Source: Bordetella parapertussis (lineage in GTDB: Bacteria > Pseudomonadota > Gammaproteobacteria > Burkholderiales > Burkholderiaceae_B). From it: 11,347 nucleotides of DNA. Shown piece by piece: positions 7,256-11,347 of this stretch. Numbering within the stretch: the first letter of the stretch is position 1; every line of letters begins with the position of its first letter. Position numbers and translations under genes: made by a program. A model generated the notes under the pieces. The model was not told where the DNA came from, ran no database searches, and saw nothing but the letters and a program-made list of their open reading frames with translations. The stretch spans positions 1 to 11,347 of the forward strand of contig CALQNE010000101.1 of assembly GCA_943331855.1 (NCBI GenBank). Reading direction: 5' to 3'.

Positions 7256-8383
7256 CTATTTGGCCTGAGTCGTTGCAGAAACAGCGACCAAATCATCATT
7301 AGTTAAAAATCCCGCACCTGACTCAACAATCTTGTCTTGTACTGTGACGCCTGTCAGTACCTCAACCCGAGCACCAACGCGCCGTCCGACGCTCACTTTC
7401 GTTTGCACCACGCGCTGATTCTCAGCCACTTTAAAAACATAGCTAAAGCCGTCACGCATCACTACCGACTCTTGCGGTAAGGTGAGGCCTTGCGTTGAAC
7501 CCAGTTGAAATTGCCCGCTGGCAAACATCCCAGCCCGTACGGGAGGTTCGTCGTTTGGATTTTTGGGCAAGTCAACAAAAACAACAGCGGTGCGCGCCTG
7601 AGGGTCAACCGTTGGCCCAATGACTCGCACCGTGCCCACCAAGGGTACAGCGCCTTTAGGCAAGCTCGCCGGAAACACACTGACTGCCATTCCAACCTTA
7701 ATACGACCCAGCTCTTCAGACGTTACATCCGCCCGCCACTCAAGACGACTCTGACGAACCATCCGAAAGAGTTCGGTGCCCGCTGGCACCACCGACCCGA
7801 TGTTAGCTTGTCGCATCGAGATCACGCCGTCGTCGGGCGCGCGCACCTCTGAGTACTTCACGCGTAACTCTTGCACCTTGACGTGCGCTGCGGTGGCTTC
7901 GAGCCGCGCTTGCGCAGTTTGCTCGGCAGTCAAATATTGACTAATTTGTTGAGCCGAGAGGGCTCCTGAATCTTTTAAACTGCGCGCGCGCGCAGCATTT
8001 GCCTTGGCGTCAGCTAATGCCGCTGTTGCTTCAGATTGTTGCGCTTTTTGTACAGCTAAGTCGGCCAGGACCGTGTCTGTTGCGAAGGCGGCCAATAACT
8101 GACCCTGTTTGACTATATCGCCAACATTCACCAGCACTTCAGCCATGCGCAAGCCGCCTACCTGAGCCCCGATCAACGCCTCTTGCCATGCTGCGACACT
8201 ACCGTTTGCAGAAATGACTGACGCGATTTGCGTAACCACGGGCTGAGTCACTGTCACAGTCAAACCCGCACGGGCTGCAGCCTGATTCACCCGCGCTGCA
8301 TGTGTCGGCAAGCTTAAGCTTGCCGCACCGAGAAAGAAAATAAACACACGCAGCTTAAGCGTAGAGCGCAGAGACAATGTCAT
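7256..8383 (-). CDS. RND efflux periplasmic adaptor (membrane fusion protein)
   Basis: Periplasmic adaptor of 375 residues that links the inner-membrane pump to the outer-membrane channel. The N-terminus is a Sec-type signal (hydrophobic stretch about 11-25, probable cleavage after THA near residue 29); there is no lipobox, so it is not an evident lipoprotein. Half of the lipoyl-like domain is at about 69-98 (IGAQVGGLRMAEVLVNVGDIV), followed by an Ala/Gln-rich alpha-hairpin coiled coil (about 103-172). The second lipoyl half follows (about 178-208, VRAPDDGVISMRQANIGSVV), then the beta-barrel and membrane-proximal domains to the end. The start codon overlaps the stop of the channel gene (ATGA, 8380-8383), which indicates translational coupling. 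A 20-base perfect palindrome and an alternating GC tract lie within the gene. Family call is firm. Confidence 0.95.
   Translation of the reverse strand: MTLSLRSTLKLRVFIFFLGAASLSLPTHAARVNQAAARAGLTVTVTQPVVTQIASVISANGSVAAWQEALIGAQVGGLRMAEVLVNVGDIVKQGQLLAAFATDTVLADLAVQKAQQSEATAALADAKANAARARSLKDSGALSAQQISQYLTAEQTAQARLEATAAHVKVQELRVKYSEVRAPDDGVISMRQANIGSVVPAGTELFRMVRQSRLEWRADVTSEELGRIKVGMAVSVFPASLPKGAVPLVGTVRVIGPTVDPQARTAVVFVDLPKNPNDEPPVRAGMFASGQFQLGSTQGLTLPQESVVMRDGFSYVFKVAENQRVVQTKVSVGRRVGARVEVLTGVTVQDKIVESGAGFLTNDDLVAVSATTQAK
7981..7994. repeat. Alternating purine-pyrimidine tract, 14-base palindrome
   Basis: The sequence TGCGCGCGCGCGCA is a perfect palindrome of strictly alternating purines and pyrimidines, the type of tract that can adopt Z-DNA under negative supercoiling. 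It encodes Ala-Arg repeats in the adaptor coiled coil, so codon choice alone could explain it. Confidence 0.6.
8306..8325. repeat. 20-base perfect palindrome in the adaptor signal-peptide region
   Basis: CGGCAAGCTT is followed directly by its reverse complement AAGCTTGCCG. It lies 58-77 bases after the adaptor start codon and codes for part of the signal peptide (about residues 20-26). As RNA it could form an 8-pair stem with a UUAA loop. Whether it is a protein-binding site, an RNA structure or coincidence cannot be decided from sequence. Confidence 0.7.
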
Positions 8384-9867
8384 GGTGTTGAGGTACCTAT
8401 AGTCATATCTTTTAGGGCGGCTTTTGCGAGTCCATTCAAGGCGGTGGTTTCAGCAACAGTCCAGCCACCACCAGCCGCGCGGTACAGGGCAATCATTGCA
8501 TTAACGCGATCACGGCGCACTGAAGCCAAAATATTGTCGGCATTAACCGACAAACGCCTGACCTCTTCAAGATCAAGAATACTCGCTAGTCCAAATTTAA
8601 ATTTATTCTCAGCCGCGATCAAAGATTCGCGATAACCTTTTGAGGCAATTTCAGCTTCTGCATCCCGCAAAGCCAAGCTATTTAATCGAATCAAGGCATC
8701 TTCAACCTCGCGTACCGCCCGACGAGCCTGACTTCTGTAATTAATCTCGGCAGCCTCGTAGGCAATTTTTGCTGCGTCTAAATTGGCGGCACGACGACCT
8801 GTATCAAAAAACGGCATCGTAAGGGTCGGGCCAATCGACCAAGAGGTCGCGCTAATCGATAAGCCGGTCGTACTGAAATCTAACGGCCCTATGTTGCCCA
8901 AAAGAGAAAGACGTGGAAACCGCTCTGCCTCACGCACACCAATGTCGGCACTCGCCGCCGCCAACTCGCGCTCAGCGGCAGCCAGATCGGGACGCTGCAA
9001 CAATACTTGTGCGGGTACTTGTTGTATCAGCGGCACCCTAGCACTTGGCAGTTGAGCGGCCAGAGGTGTTAGCCGCTGACGTAAATCGCCCTCAGCCAAT
9101 CCGGTTAAAGCAACTATTGCTTTAATCAATAAATCACAGTCAGCCTGCTGCCCGACCCAGCGACCCTGCCCCTCGGCCGCGCTCGCCCGCGCCAAAGCCG
9201 CATTGGCGGGTGACTGAAACCCCGAAGCTGCCAACTGTTCAGTGAGTTTCGCAGTTCGAGCCCGCGAGGTGCTATCGGCAAACGCCAAAGCAACCAGCTG
9301 CTCGCAGGTGCGATAGTTGGTATAAATATTTGCGGTATCCGCAGCAACCGAAATGCGTGCGTCATGCCAATTAGCCAACTGAGCCTCGAGCCTTGCACGA
9401 GCGGCTTCGTTGCCGCGCGCCAGGCCACCAAACAAATCGAGCTCCCAGCTTGCCTGCACTTGCGCTTGATTAATCGTCGCCAAAACCACGGGCCCACCGA
9501 TCTGGTAGGTGCCACGGGTCAAGCCCGCCGAGCCATTCACAACCGGAGAGGCGGCTGCAGTCGACGTGACTAGCAAAGCGCGCGTCTGTGCGATTCGCAC
9601 AGCAGCCTGAGCCATGGTCTGACTTTGCTCTTGCGCCGCAACAATCAAATCTACAAGTGTGGGGTCACCAAACTGACTCCACCAATCTTTCAATGCAGTA
9701 GGGCTGCCGTCATGCGCTACGGGCGGTTGCCACACGTTAGGCTGATTCGGCACCGCGGTCGCGCGCTGAGGATCGTAATCTGGACCTAACGTGATGCACC
9801 CAACCAGCGCGCAGAGCATTGCCGTCAAGGTGGCCGTGCGAACAAAAAATGCAGCCTGCAAAAACAT
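8380..9867 (-). CDS. RND efflux outer-membrane lipoprotein channel (NodT/OprM family)
   Basis: Outer-membrane channel of the tripartite pump, 495 residues, typical for the NodT family. The signal peptide ends in a lipobox LVGC (C24), so the mature protein should be lipid-anchored. It is followed by the family's TLGPDYDPQ segment, and KDWWSQFGDP at about 59-68 is the usual start of the first domain. Two outer-membrane-efflux repeats follow (about 60-265 and 280-480), with LLQRPDLAAAERELAAASADIGVREAERFPRLSL-type sequence in the second (about 287-323). The ATG at 9867 has only a poor ribosome site (GAG two bases away). A TTG at codon 3 has the same GAG eight bases upstream, so the start could be two codons later. 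It is the first gene of the efflux operon and overlaps the adaptor start by four bases. A strong inverted repeat lies 43 bases upstream. Confidence 0.95.
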   Translation of the reverse strand: MFLQAAFFVRTATLTAMLCALVGCITLGPDYDPQRATAVPNQPNVWQPPVAHDGSPTALKDWWSQFGDPTLVDLIVAAQEQSQTMAQAAVRIAQTRALLVTSTAAASPVVNGSAGLTRGTYQIGGPVVLATINQAQVQASWELDLFGGLARGNEAARARLEAQLANWHDARISVAADTANIYTNYRTCEQLVALAFADSTSRARTAKLTEQLAASGFQSPANAALARASAAEGQGRWVGQQADCDLLIKAIVALTGLAEGDLRQRLTPLAAQLPSARVPLIQQVPAQVLLQRPDLAAAERELAAASADIGVREAERFPRLSLLGNIGPLDFSTTGLSISATSWSIGPTLTMPFFDTGRRAANLDAAKIAYEAAEINYRSQARRAVREVEDALIRLNSLALRDAEAEIASKGYRESLIAAENKFKFGLASILDLEEVRRLSVNADNILASVRRDRVNAMIALYRAAGGGWTVAETTALNGLAKAALKDMTIGTSTP

Positions 9868-9909
9868 ATCTCAAGCGTTTGAAGCGGCAAAAATGCCAAC
9901 TCCGCAAGT

Positions 9910-9930
9910 TTAATACGCAATGCGTATTAA
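9910..9930. promoter_or_regulatory. Operator candidate: inverted repeat with 10-base arms (TetR-size)
   Basis: TTAATACGCA and TGCGTATTAA flank a single central A, making a perfect 21-base inverted repeat. It lies 43-63 bases upstream of the channel start codon, where a repressor would block the efflux operon promoter. It is also about 57 bases from the proposed -35 of the divergent Bug gene. RND operons are often controlled by local TetR-family repressors whose operators are inverted repeats of about this size. No regulator gene lies in this window, so the cognate protein would be encoded elsewhere. The site is seen directly; its function is inferred. Confidence 0.65.
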
Positions 9931-9986
9931 CTCTGGTATCACCCTATATTCCTACTTAGACGCGAAATCCTTCGTGAAAACTGATA

Positions 9987-10015
9987 TTCACATAAAATAA
10001 AGTATTACTTAATTT
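9987..10015 (+). promoter_or_regulatory. Candidate sigma-70 promoter for the Bug gene
   Basis: TTCACA (9987-9992, five of six matches to the -35 consensus) and TAATTT (10010-10015, a weak -10) are separated by 17 bases in an AT-rich stretch, 88 bases before the Bug start codon. The -10 lies inside a small inverted repeat (CTTAAT-TTT-ATTAAG, 10008-10022) that might be an operator or just reflect AT-rich composition. Confidence 0.4.
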
Positions 10016-10102
10016 TATTAAGATGCTGCAAAGCTGGGTCTGATCGTCTAGGATAGTGAACGATAACCAGAAGGACTTACCAACATTAACTGGAGAGGCA
10101 AC

Positions 10103-11086
10103 ATGGAACACCCCGTTAAACAAACAACAAAAAACATCGTACTCGGTGCAATGCTTGCCATCTTTGGATTGATCACAACCGCCGCAAATGCAGCGTTTCC
10201 GGACAAGCCTGTGACTATCGTCGTGCCGTTTGGCGTGGGCGGCAGTTCAGATGCCCAAGCCCGTGTGGTGGCACAAGCGCTTAGCAAAAGATGGGGTCAA
10301 CCCGTTGTCGTTGACAACCGCGCAGGCGGACAAACTGTCATTGGCACAAATATTGTTGCCAAGGCTAAGCCAGATGGTTACACCATTTTGTATATCGCCT
10401 TTGCCTGGATTACCAACCAGTTCTTAATCAAAGAGCTGCCTTATAAAACTTCAGATTTGGCACCGGTTAGCTCGCTTGGTCGCTACCCGTTAGCCCTGAT
10501 GGTTCGCAGCGATGTTCCCGCGACCACTGTCGCTGAATACATCGCCTACGCAAAAGCACAAAATCGCCCAATGAACTTTGGCATCTCAACGATTGGGGCC
10601 AGCATGCATCTTGCCGCGCTTGAGTTCGCCAATCAAACCGGCATTGAAATGGCGTTTCCGCCCTACAAGTCGGGCAGTATCGGAGCCTTAAACGATTTAA
10701 TCGGCAAACAGATTGATGGCATCTTTGAAGGCGCAGTCTTTAAACCTCACGCAGATGGTGGCCGAGTCAAAGCGCTTTTCATGGGTCAAAAAGAAAGAAT
10801 GCCTGGTTGGGATCTTCCTAGCGCAACCGATGTTGGGCTTCCGAACTTTGACATGACAGCCTGGTATGGGCTCATGGTGCCAAGCGCCACGCCTAACGCT
10901 ATTCAGGAGCAACTCTCGGCCGATGTGAGGGCGGTGCTGGCCGAACCGGATGTTCGCGACCGTTTTGCAGGGCTTGGCGTGATTGCAGGTGGGATGACGC
11001 CTAAAGACTTTGGTACCTTTTTAGAGGCCCAACGCGTAAAACTGGGCGGCTTCATTGAACGCAACCGTGCTCAATTAAGCGAATAA
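10103..11086 (+). CDS. Bug/TctC-family tripartite tricarboxylate transporter substrate-binding protein
   Basis: Periplasmic binding protein of 327 residues in the Bug family, which captures small organic acids or related solutes for TTT (TctAB) transporters and sometimes for sensors. A Sec-type signal runs to ANA (residue 30), and mature sequence starts AFPDKP. Family hallmarks are present: KPVTIVVPFGVGGSSD (35-50), where the glycine-rich turn contributes to ligand binding; VVVDNRAGGQTVIGTNIVAKAKPDGYT (about 68-94); and the second-lobe NFGISTIGASMHLAALEFANQTG region (about 152-175). GGAGAGG lies four bases before the ATG. No TctA or TctB membrane gene is adjacent, as is common for Bug genes in Burkholderiales. 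It is divergent from the efflux operon and shares its regulatory region. Ligand is unknown. Confidence 0.94.
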   Translation: MEHPVKQTTKNIVLGAMLAIFGLITTAANAAFPDKPVTIVVPFGVGGSSDAQARVVAQALSKRWGQPVVVDNRAGGQTVIGTNIVAKAKPDGYTILYIAFAWITNQFLIKELPYKTSDLAPVSSLGRYPLALMVRSDVPATTVAEYIAYAKAQNRPMNFGISTIGASMHLAALEFANQTGIEMAFPPYKSGSIGALNDLIGKQIDGIFEGAVFKPHADGGRVKALFMGQKERMPGWDLPSATDVGLPNFDMTAWYGLMVPSATPNAIQEQLSADVRAVLAEPDVRDRFAGLGVIAGGMTPKDFGTFLEAQRVKLGGFIERNRAQLSE

Positions 11087-11097
11087 AAGAAGAGATA

Positions 11098-11114
11098 GGG
11101 CGCGGCTTTCGCCC
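11098..11114. terminator. Short GC-rich hairpin after the Bug gene
   Basis: GGGCG (11098-11102) and CGCCC (11110-11114) form a 5-pair stem with a 7-base loop, 12 bases after the Bug stop codon. No T-run follows on the plus strand. Read on the minus strand it is followed by a T-rich stretch, so it might end a minus-strand transcript instead. Weak evidence. Confidence 0.3.
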
Positions 11115-11217
11115 CATTAGGCAGCCGTCGCAAGGCCTGGAGGCTCGACTTGAAGTGATAGATAAAATATCGCAAGTGTGCAAAAAGCGATGCAATAGCG
11201 CTAAAGTCTGCTTGCCG

Positions 11218-11268
11218 CAGAGACTAGGTCAACAGCAAGCCAGCAGTGGCCAAGTCTCTGTTTTGTTT
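11218..11268 (+). terminator. Intrinsic terminator candidate with long stem
   Basis: CAGAGACT (11218-11225) pairs with AGTCTCTG (11253-11260). An A-A mismatch separates this from an inner stem of GGTC (11227-11230) with GGCC (11248-11251), including one G-U pair; the loop is 17 bases. TTTTGTTT follows directly. This is the form of a plus-strand Rho-independent terminator, but it sits about 130 bases after the Bug stop codon, leaving a long 3' untranslated region. A smaller hairpin (TCTGC/GCAGA, 11207-11221) overlaps its 5' arm and would compete with it. Confidence 0.55.
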
Positions 11269-11276
11269 GAGTGGCA

Positions 11277-11347
11277 CTAACGAATTGGTAAGCGTTCAAT
11301 AAATCGATTCAGTGACCCAACCCAAACGATGCCGCCATAATTCAGTA
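11277..11347 (-). CDS. Possible C-terminal end of an unidentified protein (cut by window edge)
   Basis: One minus-strand frame is open from the right edge to a TAG at 11277-11279 and reads LNYGGIVWVGSLNRFIERLP followed by Ile-Arg. The composition looks protein-like and codon use resembles the neighbouring genes. The stop lies 16 bases from the end of the terminator-like hairpin. Only 22 residues are visible, other frames have stops, and no family is recognised, so an open stretch by chance remains quite possible. Confidence 0.3.
   Translation of the reverse strand, partial: LNYGGIVWVGSLNRFIERLPIR

Noticed and set aside
9886..9897. Small hairpin GGCA/TGCC in the leader of the channel gene
   Set aside because: Only four pairs; no reason to think it is functional.
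9868..9970. Sigma-70 promoter for the efflux operon
   Set aside because: Several -10-like hexamers exist around the inverted repeat, but none has an acceptable -35 at 16-18 bases, so the promoter was left unassigned.
1..11347. CRISPR array, insertion sequence, phage or defence genes
   Set aside because: No regularly spaced repeats, transposase-like or nuclease-like frames were seen; all space is taken up by transport and envelope genes.

Overview
The window looks like an ordinary chromosomal segment from a betaproteobacterium, most likely Burkholderiales and possibly an Alcaligenaceae relative. The main reason is a Bug/TctC-type substrate-binding protein, a family greatly expanded in that order. 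The MoxR/VWA cluster, the orphan family-5 solute-binding protein and the RND efflux operon read OMF-MFP-RND also fit. Base composition is moderate by eye (about half G+C). No tRNA, rRNA, CRISPR array, insertion sequence, integrase or phage gene was found.

Left part (1-2540) is an envelope-quality-control style cluster. A MoxR-family AAA+ ATPase runs off the left edge on the minus strand. Just upstream of it, in the same direction, is a membrane-anchored trypsin-like (S1C) protease. A two-membrane-segment von Willebrand factor A (VWA) protein is transcribed divergently, with only 34 bases between the protease and VWA start codons. MoxR ATPases and VWA proteins usually work together as chaperone or assembly factors. 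Here the ATPase and the VWA partner lie on opposite strands, separated by the protease.

Next (2571-4151) is a Tat-exported periplasmic binding protein of the peptide/nickel ABC transporter type with no permease or ATPase gene nearby. It converges on the efflux operon, and a composite inverted repeat sits across the 27-base gap.

The centre (4179-9867, minus strand) is a complete tripartite RND efflux operon: outer-membrane lipoprotein channel, then periplasmic adaptor, then inner-membrane pump. The first two genes overlap by four bases and the last two are 8 bases apart. About 43 bases upstream of the first gene is a near-perfect operator candidate: two 10-base arms around one central base, of the size bound by TetR-family repressors. 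No regulator gene is in the window. An unrelated 20-base perfect palindrome lies inside the signal-peptide coding region of the adaptor gene.

The right part (9868-11347) holds a 235-base divergent intergenic region, then a Bug-family periplasmic binding protein on the plus strand. Its 3' region contains a long hairpin with a U-rich tail that looks like an intrinsic terminator. The last 71 bases may encode the C-terminus of a minus-strand gene entering from outside.

No clearly undescribed biological system was found. The observations most worth checking are the orphan operator, the palindrome in the adaptor gene, the divergent MoxR/protease/VWA layout, and the 3' hairpin region after the Bug gene.
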